Assembly (NCBI GenBank): GCA_050181465.1
Contig: JBFXDD010000003.1
Coordinates: 124,001 to 188,000 of the forward strand
From: JACRLW01 sp050181465
Lineage (GTDB): Bacteria; Planctomycetota; UBA1135; UBA2386
Direction: 5' to 3'
DNA: 64,000 nucleotides
The position numbers were made by a program, and so were the translations under genes. The notes below the pieces were generated by a model that ran no database searches, was not told where the DNA came from, and was given only the letters and a program-made list of their open reading frames with translations. Positions 34,730 to 43,108 of this stretch are shown piece by piece. The first letter of the stretch is position 1, and the number at the start of each line of letters is the position of its first letter.

Positions 34730-36460
34730 TCAGTATCCCGGTTCGACGCCGGGGATCCGGTCCACGTTGGCGTGGAAGTTCGATTCGCTGCCGTCCTTGG
34801 CCGGATCGTAGTGGAACGCCGGCTTCTTCTTGTTGAGCTTGCCCTCGACCCAACCGTCCAGCAGCATCACTTCGAGGACGGCAATCGCGTCATGCACGGA
34901 GAACGCGCGTGTGCGCAACGCCGTCTGTTCGATCGCGCGACCGACTTCGAGGCCGACACTGAACTGCCGCAGAACTTCGGTCACGAGACCGAACACACCG
35001 AACCGCGGCAGCAACTTCTCGCCGCGCTGGTAGCACTCGCCTGCGGTGATCTCGCCCTCATGCAGCAACGGAACGCGCACGACCTCGGCATCGCGCACGT
35101 CGAGCTTGAACACGTTGAAGCGATTGATCTCCCAACGAGCCTTGCCGACGTCGGAGAAGATACTCGTCACTTCTTTGATCGCGCCGAGGTCGAGGCCGCC
35201 GACACCCGGGCGCGAGCCGTCGAAGAGATGGAACCCGCCGAGACTCAGCCAGCGAAAGGCCTGCGCGGGAGTCAGCGTCATGCCGGCGTCCTTCGCGATC
35301 TGTGCCGAGAACTCCTGCAGGTCGGTGAATTGACCGTTCGCCGCGTACCAGTAATCCGCAAAGCGAATGAACTGCTCGATCCGTCGACGATTGAGCACGT
35401 CGAAGTGATGCAGCAGCCACTGCCGATCATGCCGACCGCGGTCGAGCTCGAGAATCACGTACGCGCAGTTGCGCGCACTCTCGTGTGCCAGAGTCAAACC
35501 GCCGGCCAGGATCGGATCCGCGAAGCCGGCCGCTTCGCCGACTACGAACCAGTTCTCGCCGTAGATGCGCTCCGCGACGAAGGACCAGTCGTTGGTCGTC
35601 GCCAGGCGATTCTCGCGAGTGGCATTCGCGGTCAGCGCACGCACGCGTGGCTGCGTGGAAACGGCCCAGTCGTAGAGCTCGGCCGGCGTCTTGCCCGACT
35701 GTTTGTAGTACTCGAGCGGACAGATGAAGCCGACCGATGTGCGCGTGGGACTGATCGGGATGAACCAGCACCAGCCGTTGGGAAGACTCAACACTTGGAC
35801 GCGCGTCCCGCCCTGCCCGATCGTCGTCGCCCACTCGGCGTCGTTCCAATAGTCCCACACCGCGATGTTCATCAGGCTCGTGGGAACCTTGCGTTGCACA
35901 CCCATCGCGCGCCGCAGCACACCGACATGCCCGGTCGCGTCAACGAAGTGCCGCGCCCTCACTTCGCGACCGTCCGCCAGACGCAGACACGTCACGCGAT
36001 CCCCCTCGTGCTCGACGCTGCGCACCATGGTTTCTTCGAACACCTCGCAGCCGAGTTCGCGTGCATGATCGAGCAGGATCTTGTCGTACTTGGCGCGATC
36101 GACCTGAAACGCGGTGCGCTGGCGATAGCCCTCGAAACGTCCGGGCCGCGGCGCGTCTGAGGGGATCTGTCGCAGCGGGATGAACTCGAAGTCCCACGGC
36201 TTGTCGCTCTTCCCCCAGACGTAGGTGGCGCCGATCTTGATCGGAAACTCGGCGGCCTCGACCTTGTCCCAGCACCCCAGCTCGGCGAGGAAGTAGCCGA
36301 TGGTCGGCAATTGGCTCTCGCCGACGTGGTCGCGCGGAAAGCGCTCCTTCTCGAGAATTCCGACTCGCATGCTAGGCGAGTACTTGCGGAGAAGACCGCC
36401 GACAGTGGACCCGGCCGGTCCACCACCGACGATCACGACGTCGAAGTTCAAACTGGTCAT
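34730..36460 (-). CDS. Flavin-dependent halogenase-like monooxygenase
   Basis: The 576-residue protein has the FAD dinucleotide motif VIVGGGPAGST (residues 9-19), the halogenase signature WCWFIP (230-235, WxWxIP), and a candidate catalytic lysine K75 in IKIGATYVWG. GEAAGFADPILAGG is the second FAD motif. These enzymes use FADH2, oxygen and halide to make a lysine haloamine. The sequence is closest to the phenol/pyrrole-type (variant B) group rather than tryptophan halogenases. The substrate is unknown. It is the first marker of a possible small-molecule locus with the GMC oxidoreductases to the right. Confidence 0.85.
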   Translation of the reverse strand: MTSLNFDVVIVGGGPAGSTVGGLLRKYSPSMRVGILEKERFPRDHVGESQLPTIGYFLAELGCWDKVEAAEFPIKIGATYVWGKSDKPWDFEFIPLRQIPSDAPRPGRFEGYRQRTAFQVDRAKYDKILLDHARELGCEVFEETMVRSVEHEGDRVTCLRLADGREVRARHFVDATGHVGVLRRAMGVQRKVPTSLMNIAVWDYWNDAEWATTIGQGGTRVQVLSLPNGWCWFIPISPTRTSVGFICPLEYYKQSGKTPAELYDWAVSTQPRVRALTANATRENRLATTNDWSFVAERIYGENWFVVGEAAGFADPILAGGLTLAHESARNCAYVILELDRGRHDRQWLLHHFDVLNRRRIEQFIRFADYWYAANGQFTDLQEFSAQIAKDAGMTLTPAQAFRWLSLGGFHLFDGSRPGVGGLDLGAIKEVTSIFSDVGKARWEINRFNVFKLDVRDAEVVRVPLLHEGEITAGECYQRGEKLLPRFGVFGLVTEVLRQFSVGLEVGRAIEQTALRTRAFSVHDAIAVLEVMLLDGWVEGKLNKKKPAFHYDPAKDGSESNFHANVDRIPGVEPGY

Positions 36461-36478
36461 GAGGCGGGCAAGGGGAGA

Positions 36479-36910
36479 CTAACCGAGCGAGGGCGTGCCG
36501 AGCGTGGCGGTCAACTCACGCCGCAGTCTCGCGTCGAGATCGACGTCGAGTCGCAGCGCTCTCGCGCCCCGCACCGCACCCGCCCAGATCGGCGCGGGGA
36601 AATGCGAGTCGTCGCGCCAGCGTGGAACCACGTGCCAGTGCAGATGCGGCACGAGGTTGCCGAGGCTCGCGAGGTTGATCTTGTCGGGCGCCAACACCAC
36701 ACGCAGCGCGCGTTCGGTCGCGTAGACCGCCGCCATCAGCTTTCCGCGCGCGATCTCGTCGAGATCCGTCATCTCTGCGACGTGCTCGTTCCAGACCACG
36801 CGGCACAGTCCGGACCATCCGGAGTCCTCGGGGACGATGATGCGGAGTGCATCGTCTCGCCAGAGCACCGAATCGGGGCTCTTTGCACACAGCGGGCAGG
36901 GGTCGGTCAC
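36479..36910 (-). CDS. HIT-family hydrolase
   Basis: This 143-residue protein has the histidine triad HLHWHVVPR (HxHxHxx) at about residues 90-98 and a cysteine pair CPLC near the N-terminus that may bind zinc with downstream histidines. HIT proteins hydrolyse nucleotide phosphoramidates or dinucleotides. The start is the GTG at 36908-36910 leading to the MTDPCPLC start. It lies 18 bases upstream of the halogenase gene, so they may be co-transcribed by proximity alone. Confidence 0.88.
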   Translation of the reverse strand: MTDPCPLCAKSPDSVLWRDDALRIIVPEDSGWSGLCRVVWNEHVAEMTDLDEIARGKLMAAVYATERALRVVLAPDKINLASLGNLVPHLHWHVVPRWRDDSHFPAPIWAGAVRGARALRLDVDLDARLRRELTATLGTPSLG

Positions 36911-36948
36911 GCCTCGGATTGTGGCACAGGATGTCACGCGACCAAGCC

Positions 36949-37128
36949 AGCCCGGATTATTCGTGAAGGTCGTCGCGAGATCGACGCAGGTCGATGTCCG
37001 GAGAGGAGCTGCGTCGGGCGACGACCGAAGCGTAACCGTAGCTACCTTGCCAGGGAGGAGCCGACGTAGCGACGCCGCCGGGCGCGAGCTGCGGCGATCG
37101 CAGCAGACGTTCACGAATAATCCGGGCT
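36949..37128 (+). repeat. Dispersed 180-bp palindrome-ended repeat, copy D
   Basis: This is a full-length copy from AGCCCGGATTATTCGTGAAG to GACGTTCACGAATAATCCGG followed by GCT. It sits between the divergent HIT gene and the phosphodiesterase-like gene. The remainder of the 287-base spacer shows nothing identifiable. Confidence 0.93.
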
Positions 37129-37197
37129 CGGAATGCCGAAGCGAAAGTCCGGCCGACTCCGGTCGTTTCCCGACCCACGCGCGTCGTCCCGTCCATC

Positions 37198-38688
37198 ATG
37201 TCCACCGCCAACCGCCTTGCCCTGATCGGCCTCGATGCCTTCGACATCGGCTTCGCAAGCGCCCACCGGCGGGAGTTGCCCTTCTTCGACCGCCTGATCG
37301 AGACCGGCGCCGCCAAGCCACTGACTTCCTGCGCGGAGGTGTTCAGCTCCGCGGTCTGGCCGAGCTTCGCCACCGGCTCACCGGCCGGCGAGGTCGGCAT
37401 CTACTATCCGATGCAGTGGGATCGCGAGCGCATGGCGCTGCGGCGAGTCGATGCAAGCTGCACCATGCCTGCGCCGTTCTGGGCCGCGGCGGCGAGTACA
37501 GGCAAGCGCGTGATCGTTCTCGACGCGCCGTTCGCTCTGCCGACGCTGCAGAGCTCGGACGCCGCGAACATCGAAGTCCTGAACTGGGGCTCACAGGAAA
37601 CTCTGGGGCCCTTCTCCGCGTCCCCGCCGTCGATCGCACGCCGGATCGGTCGCGAGTTCGGTCGGCACCCGATGGGTCGCGACGTGCCTGCTCCGCAATC
37701 CGCAGCAGCACTTCGCACCCTTCGCGAGCGACTCGTCGCCGGTGCTGCGACCAAGGCTCGCCTCGCCGTCGACTTGATGGGGAAGACTCCCTTCGACCTC
37801 TTCCTGATGGTGTTCGCAGAGTCGCACCGCGCCGGCCACGTGCTGTGGCCCTCGCCGACCCACCCTGCCGGCATCCGGGACGAAGGTGAACTCCTCGCGG
37901 TCTACGTCGCACTGGATCGCGCGGTCGGGGAAGTCCATGCGCACGCGCGTGCTGCCGGTGCGGACGTCGTGGTGTTCTCGCTGCATGGGATGCAGCCGAA
38001 CTACACGCAGGAGCACTTCCTGCCACAGGTCCTCGATCGCATCAATCGCCGCTTCTTCCAGCCGGACCTCCGCTTCGCGGCGCCGAGCGACGCACCGCGC
38101 GGCCTCATCGGCAAGCTGCGCGCGGCGGTCCCGCCGTCGCTCCAGGCGAAGATCGCCGACCGACTGCCCGAAGGCGTCCGCGACTGGGTCGTCAACAAGT
38201 CCTTCTGTGGTGCGCTGGATTGGTCGCGCACACCGGCCTTCGCGTTGGTCGGTTCGTGCGAAGGCTATCTGCGCATCAACCGACGCGGTCGCGAGCGCGA
38301 GGGCATCCTCGATGCAGGCAGCGCCGAGGAGACTCGCTACCTCGCGCACCTACGCGCCGAGTTCGCAACGCTGCGCGATGCCCAATCGGGTCTCGCGGTG
38401 GTCCGCGAGATCGTCGACGTCGCGGCTCGATTCCCCGGTGCTCGGTCCGACCGACTGCCGGATCTCGTCGTCTTGTGGGCGCCGATCGCGCCGGCAACCC
38501 GTCTCGTCTCGCCCAGCCTCGGCGAGATGCGCGCCGAACTCGCGACCGGGCGCACCGGCGACCATCGCTCCGGCGGATTCGTCGCCATCGACGGTGCCGT
38601 GGCCGCGAATGCCGAAGAACTCCGCGATGCGACCGACTTCGCCGCCTTCGTCGGCCGCGCACTAGGGAAGAAGGTCTACGACTCATGA
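37198..38688 (+). CDS. Type I phosphodiesterase / nucleotide pyrophosphatase-like protein
   Basis: This 496-residue protein belongs to the alkaline-phosphatase-like superfamily. It begins LALIGLDAFDIGF, with D13 as a likely metal ligand. The nucleophile region is SSAVWPSFATGSPAGEVGI (Ser/Thr near residues 54-60). Other expected metal-ligand segments are DLFLMVFAESHRAGH and VVVFSLHGM. It should cleave a phosphodiester or pyrophosphate bond on an unknown substrate. No signal peptide is seen. It overlaps the next gene by four bases (ATGA), so the two enzymes are coupled. Confidence 0.82.
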   Translation: MSTANRLALIGLDAFDIGFASAHRRELPFFDRLIETGAAKPLTSCAEVFSSAVWPSFATGSPAGEVGIYYPMQWDRERMALRRVDASCTMPAPFWAAAASTGKRVIVLDAPFALPTLQSSDAANIEVLNWGSQETLGPFSASPPSIARRIGREFGRHPMGRDVPAPQSAAALRTLRERLVAGAATKARLAVDLMGKTPFDLFLMVFAESHRAGHVLWPSPTHPAGIRDEGELLAVYVALDRAVGEVHAHARAAGADVVVFSLHGMQPNYTQEHFLPQVLDRINRRFFQPDLRFAAPSDAPRGLIGKLRAAVPPSLQAKIADRLPEGVRDWVVNKSFCGALDWSRTPAFALVGSCEGYLRINRRGREREGILDAGSAEETRYLAHLRAEFATLRDAQSGLAVVREIVDVAARFPGARSDRLPDLVVLWAPIAPATRLVSPSLGEMRAELATGRTGDHRSGGFVAIDGAVAANAEELRDATDFAAFVGRALGKKVYDS

Positions 38689-40232
38689 GTTCGAGCGATC
38701 GCTACGACGTCCTGATCCTCGGCACCGGTGCCGGCGGCGGCACGCTGCTGCATTCGCTGGCGCCGACGGGCAAGAAGATCCTCGTTCTGGAGCGCGGCGA
38801 CTTCCTGCCGCGCGAGAAAGAGAACTGGGACAGCCGCGCCGTTTTCCGCGACCTGCGCTACACCGCCGACGAGCGCTGGTTGGATGCCGAGGGACAGGCG
38901 TATCGACCCGAGACGCACTACTACGTCGGCGGCAACACCAAGCTCTACGGTGCCGCGCTGCTGCGCTTCCGCGTCGAAGACTTCCGTGAGCTGCGCCACC
39001 ACGGCGGGATCTCGCCGGCGTGGCCGGTGCAATACGACGAGTTCGAGCCGTACTACACGCAGGCGGAGTCGCTGTATCACGTGCATGGACGCGCCGGGGT
39101 CGATCCGATCGAACCGCCGCGCAGCGCCGGCTACGCGCACGCGGCGGTCACGCACGAGCCGCGAATCCAGGCTCTTCACGACGACCTCGTGGCCCTCGGT
39201 CACCGGCCCTTCCCGTTGCCCGTCGGCGTGATCCTGGACGAGACGCGCCCACAGCACAGCCAGTGCATCCGCTGCGACACCTGCGACGGCTTCCCCTGCC
39301 TCGTGCACGCGAAAGCCGACGCCGAGGTGCTCTGCGTTCGACCGGCGTTGACGCGCGACAACGTCACTCTGATCACGAACGCGCGTGCCGACCGCCTCTT
39401 GACCAACGCGAGTGGGACCGCGGTTGACGGCGTCGTCGCCGAGATCGACGGCCGGATGCGCGAGTTCCACGCCGATGTCGTGATCGTCGCCGCCGGCGCC
39501 ATCAACTCAGCGGCCATGCTGCTTCGCTCGAAGAGCGGTGCGCACCCTCACGGGCTGGGCAATCGACACGATCTGGTCGGCCGCCATTACATGCGGCACA
39601 ACAACTCGGCCTTCGTCGCGCTGTCGCCGACGATCAACCACAGCCGCTTCCAGAAGACGCTCGCGCTGAACGACTTCTACTTTGGCGCTCCCGACTTCGC
39701 GCACCCGCTCGGTCACATCCAGACCATGGGCAAGGCCGATGCCGGCAAGTTCGCCGTCGCGTCGCCGATGCCCCTCCCGCGAGGCTTCCTGCATCGACTG
39801 GCCACGCATTCGCTGGACTTCTGGGTCACTTCCGAAGACCTCCCGGATGCGAGCAATCGCATCCGACTCGCTGCCGACGGCCGCATCCAGACGGAGTACC
39901 GGGAGAACAACCTCGAGCCGCACGATCGACTCAATGCGAAACTGAAGTCGTTGCTCGGCCGCATCGATCGCCGTCATGGTCGAATGCAGCGCAGCCTCTG
40001 CATGCGAAAGAAGATCCCGATCAAGGGGACGACGCATCAGTGCGGGACGTTGCGATTCGGCGACGATCCGACGACCAGCGTGCTCGATCGCAACTGCAAG
40101 GTTCACGACGTCGCGAACCTCTATGTAGTCGACGCCTCCTTCTTCCCCTCGAGTGCGGCGATGAACCCGGCCCTCACGATCATCGCCAACGCGCTGCGGG
40201 TCGGCGATCACCTCCGCGGCGTGTTGCGCTGA
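38685..40232 (+). CDS. GMC-family oxidoreductase
   Basis: This 515-residue FAD enzyme has the N-terminal motif VLILGTGAGGGTLLHSL and ERGDF, which bind ADP. GMC blocks follow: YVGGNTKLYGAALLRFR and IVAAGAINSAAMLLRS. The C-terminal block HQCGTLRFG then VVDASFFPSSAAMNPALTI carries the usual His and Asn active-site pair. An insertion with cysteines (CIRCDTCDGFPC) near residue 195 is typical of one GMC subgroup. It probably oxidises an alcohol or sugar. It is coupled to the phosphodiesterase-like gene. Confidence 0.9.
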   Translation: MSSSDRYDVLILGTGAGGGTLLHSLAPTGKKILVLERGDFLPREKENWDSRAVFRDLRYTADERWLDAEGQAYRPETHYYVGGNTKLYGAALLRFRVEDFRELRHHGGISPAWPVQYDEFEPYYTQAESLYHVHGRAGVDPIEPPRSAGYAHAAVTHEPRIQALHDDLVALGHRPFPLPVGVILDETRPQHSQCIRCDTCDGFPCLVHAKADAEVLCVRPALTRDNVTLITNARADRLLTNASGTAVDGVVAEIDGRMREFHADVVIVAAGAINSAAMLLRSKSGAHPHGLGNRHDLVGRHYMRHNNSAFVALSPTINHSRFQKTLALNDFYFGAPDFAHPLGHIQTMGKADAGKFAVASPMPLPRGFLHRLATHSLDFWVTSEDLPDASNRIRLAADGRIQTEYRENNLEPHDRLNAKLKSLLGRIDRRHGRMQRSLCMRKKIPIKGTTHQCGTLRFGDDPTTSVLDRNCKVHDVANLYVVDASFFPSSAAMNPALTIIANALRVGDHLRGVLR

Positions 40233-40271
40233 TCGAACTCCGCCGCGCGCGCAACGCGAGGCCAACCCCGT

Positions 40272-41825
40272 TCAAGAGACGGCCAGGGTCGCCGCACGGG
40301 TCGCGAGCGCCATGATGGTCAAGGTCGGGTTCTGACAGCCGGTGCTCGGCAACGCCGCACCATCGGCCACGATCACGGACGGCAGACCCCACACCCGCTG
40401 GTTCGGGTCGAGCACCGACTCGCCGGGATGGCTCCCCATGCGCGCGCCGCCGCACTCGTGGATCGCCAGTCCGATGTGCATCACACCGACCTCGGGCCCT
40501 ACGGCGCGCCAAAGGATCGATCGCACGAGCGAAGGCAGCGGCATCTCGATGCGGAGATCTGCCGCTCCGGCGAGTTCGAACAACGTTCGCTTCTGCGCGG
40601 CGATCATCCGCTTGTCGTTCGCACTTCGCCGCACCGCGATGTTGGGAACCGACAAGCCGTGGACGTCGACGCGACTGCTGAGAGTCACGCGATTGTCCGC
40701 GGAAGGCAGCATCTCCCCGAAGCACCCCATCCCCCAGGAAGTCGCTCCGATCGTGCCCTGCACGCCGAAGCCGCGGACGAAGTCGCATGAGCCGCCCGGT
40801 GTGACGAAATCCGGCACGTAGAAGTCGAGCTTGCTGCCGAGATCGAGCGTGTCGACATCACGCTCCGTGCCAGGCCCGCCAAGGGACCGATAGCCCGCGC
40901 CGACGCTGCCGGCAGCCACCACGAAGTTGTGATCCAGCACGAAGCGCCCCAGCAGGTCGCGACCGTTGCCGATCCCGGTCGGATGCCGCGGATGGCGCGA
41001 CGCCAGCAGGATGCGGAGGGACTCGATCGTCGATGCGCAGAGGAACACCAGCTCGCCGCGGACGAGTTCGCGGGAACCGTCGGCGTTCACGCGCTCGACA
41101 CCCAATGCACGATCCCCGGCATCGTCCAACACGATTCGCGCCACCGGCGAATCCACCATCATCTCGACGGTGCCCCGCGCCAGTGCTTCCTCGAGCGGCG
41201 ACGGCATCGGCCCGGTGCCGCTCGCGAGCACGCGCGGTGCGATCACGCGACGCTCCGGAAACCTCTGGCGCACGCGCTCGGCGAACTCGCGTGCGCGCGG
41301 TGAGAGTTCGCGGCGGACGGAGACCTGGCCGTCGGGGAGTTCCGCGATCTCGTCGTTTCCGCCGGACAACCCATGATGTCGTTCGACCTGGTCGTAATAG
41401 GGCGCGAGATCCGCGTAGCCGATCGGCCACGCGATGCCGTGACCATCCTCGCGCGCGCGAACGAAGTCGCGCGGCGCCAACCGCAGCGACATGCGCGCCC
41501 AGGTGTGCAGTCGCCCGCCGACCTGTTGCCCGCGAATCCACAGGAAGCGGTCCCCACCTCGCGTTCGATACGGATGATCGCGATCGTCGACGTACAGATG
41601 CGCGAGTGCTGGATGGAACGAGATGCTCTTCGATTGCACGGGATGGCGCCACGCGAGCGCGCGGCGCCAGTTGCTCATCGGCGCCGCACGCTTCGGAAGA
41701 TCGCGCGACCCGAGCAAGCCGCCGGCCTCGACTGCGGCGATCCGCAGTCCCTTGGCAGCCAGGACTCGCACGACGTGACAACCCGCCGCACCGAGTCCGA
41801 CGACGATGGCATCGAAGGACTTCAC
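40272..41825 (-). CDS. GMC-family oxidoreductase, second, convergent
   Basis: This 517-residue protein has the FAD motif AIVVGLGAAGCHVVRVL and EAGGLLG. The GMC blocks are GQQVGGRLHTWARMSLR and LCASTIESLRILLAS. The C-terminal active-site block is IHECGGARMGSHP then VADGAALPSTGCQNPTLTI. It is only distantly similar to the neighbouring GMC gene (different insertions), so the pair is not a recent duplication. It lies on the minus strand just after a secreted-protein gene and may be the last gene of the long leftward run from norC. Confidence 0.9.
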   Translation of the reverse strand: MKSFDAIVVGLGAAGCHVVRVLAAKGLRIAAVEAGGLLGSRDLPKRAAPMSNWRRALAWRHPVQSKSISFHPALAHLYVDDRDHPYRTRGGDRFLWIRGQQVGGRLHTWARMSLRLAPRDFVRAREDGHGIAWPIGYADLAPYYDQVERHHGLSGGNDEIAELPDGQVSVRRELSPRAREFAERVRQRFPERRVIAPRVLASGTGPMPSPLEEALARGTVEMMVDSPVARIVLDDAGDRALGVERVNADGSRELVRGELVFLCASTIESLRILLASRHPRHPTGIGNGRDLLGRFVLDHNFVVAAGSVGAGYRSLGGPGTERDVDTLDLGSKLDFYVPDFVTPGGSCDFVRGFGVQGTIGATSWGMGCFGEMLPSADNRVTLSSRVDVHGLSVPNIAVRRSANDKRMIAAQKRTLFELAGAADLRIEMPLPSLVRSILWRAVGPEVGVMHIGLAIHECGGARMGSHPGESVLDPNQRVWGLPSVIVADGAALPSTGCQNPTLTIMALATRAATLAVS

Positions 41826-41841
41826 GCCCTCCTACGATCGG

Positions 41842-43098
41842 TCATCGCGAGGTCAGGGTGAAGTCGATCGCCTGGCTCGAGCCGAAGCTCGCCGAGTTGC
41901 CGCAGGCGACGATCCATTGCACGCACAGCCGCTGCGCACTCAGCGCGGCCGACCACGGGATCGGCAAGTCGAAGTGCGTTCGACCATCGCAAGATCGAGC
42001 CCCAACGAGGGGCTGCATCGCGCCGAACAACGCCGCCGAACCGAGGTCGGGATACAGCGGCCCGCACACGAACGGAAAGAACTGTCCGCCCGGGCTGACT
42101 CCGGTCGACAGGAGCAGGATCGCGGAACCGCCGCTCGGGCCGTCCTCGAGCGCGACGGAAAAGCCGAGATTGCCGATCGCAGGAGTGCCGAGCAGGTCGG
42201 CACGCGGGTTGGCGCAGTGGCTGCACGCACTCGCCGCGCAACCGATGCCCAGGTCGCTTCGCTGCGTGGACGGCACGAGTGTCAGGCCGCGCAGGCTCAC
42301 GGCAGCGTTCCACTCGCACCAACCCAGTGGCCGAAGGCCGCACGGCGGACTGTCGAGCGAGAAGGACTGCAGGGTCCGCCCGTTCGTGAGGTGCAGCTCG
42401 CGACGACCGGTGTCGAAGGTCATCCCGACCACCGTGTTCGCGCGATCGAAGGCCACGCCGGGGCTCGGCGGCACGCTGATCCCGCACACCGGCACGCATC
42501 GAGCACTCGCGTCGAAGCCGAGCACCCCGGTCGACCAACCGCCGCCGGTCGTCGGCGAAGAAACCGTCTGATAGAAGCGATGATTCTCAGCGTCGTAGGC
42601 GATCGCCGCAGCGACCGCCCCGGGTCGGAGCGTGAGCGTGCAGACATCGCCCAAGGCCACTGCGTTCGTGGCAGTCAACTGGTAGCTGGAGGTCCACGAG
42701 CGCCCCGGAATGGTCTCCAGAACCACGAGCCGGTCACCGTTGCCCGCCAGCGTCAGGCCGGAGATGAAGGCCGCGGGATCTGCGGGGGTGTGCGCCACCG
42801 TGCTACGAATGACTCCGGTCGCACGGTCCAGCTCGAACAGCGAGACACCGTCGCTGCCCCACAGCGTGTCGCGCCGTAGGTCATGACAGGTGCCGCCGGC
42901 ATACCACGAGGGCGGTGCGAAGTTGGCGTTCCATTGGACGACTGCAGGCGAGCAAGTCCCGTCCAGTGGTTGCGCGAGGAGGCCGGGCCGAGCGACGCCG
43001 GCATCGTCCGCGGCGAGCCCGGCCAGCACTGCCGGGCTCTGCGCGGGGAGTGTCGCGACCGAAGTCGCCGCGACGAGAAGAGCGAGCTTGATGAACAT
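41842..43098 (-). CDS. Secreted protein with planctomycete-type C-terminal module
   Basis: This protein of 418 residues has a signal peptide (KLALLVAATSVATLPAQ). The N-terminal two thirds look like a beta-propeller (DTLWGSDGVSLFELDRATG, ISGLTLAGNGDRLVVLE). The C-terminal module of about 110 residues (LGTPAIGNLGFSVALEDG to the end) resembles other secreted proteins in this window. Cysteines are frequent. It starts 10 bases after nirS and is probably co-transcribed with it. A link to denitrification is by position only. Confidence 0.75.
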   Translation of the reverse strand: MFIKLALLVAATSVATLPAQSPAVLAGLAADDAGVARPGLLAQPLDGTCSPAVVQWNANFAPPSWYAGGTCHDLRRDTLWGSDGVSLFELDRATGVIRSTVAHTPADPAAFISGLTLAGNGDRLVVLETIPGRSWTSSYQLTATNAVALGDVCTLTLRPGAVAAAIAYDAENHRFYQTVSSPTTGGGWSTGVLGFDASARCVPVCGISVPPSPGVAFDRANTVVGMTFDTGRRELHLTNGRTLQSFSLDSPPCGLRPLGWCEWNAAVSLRGLTLVPSTQRSDLGIGCAASACSHCANPRADLLGTPAIGNLGFSVALEDGPSGGSAILLLSTGVSPGGQFFPFVCGPLYPDLGSAALFGAMQPLVGARSCDGRTHFDLPIPWSAALSAQRLCVQWIVACGNSASFGSSQAIDFTLTSR

Positions 43099-43108
43099 CG
43101 GAGCCTCC

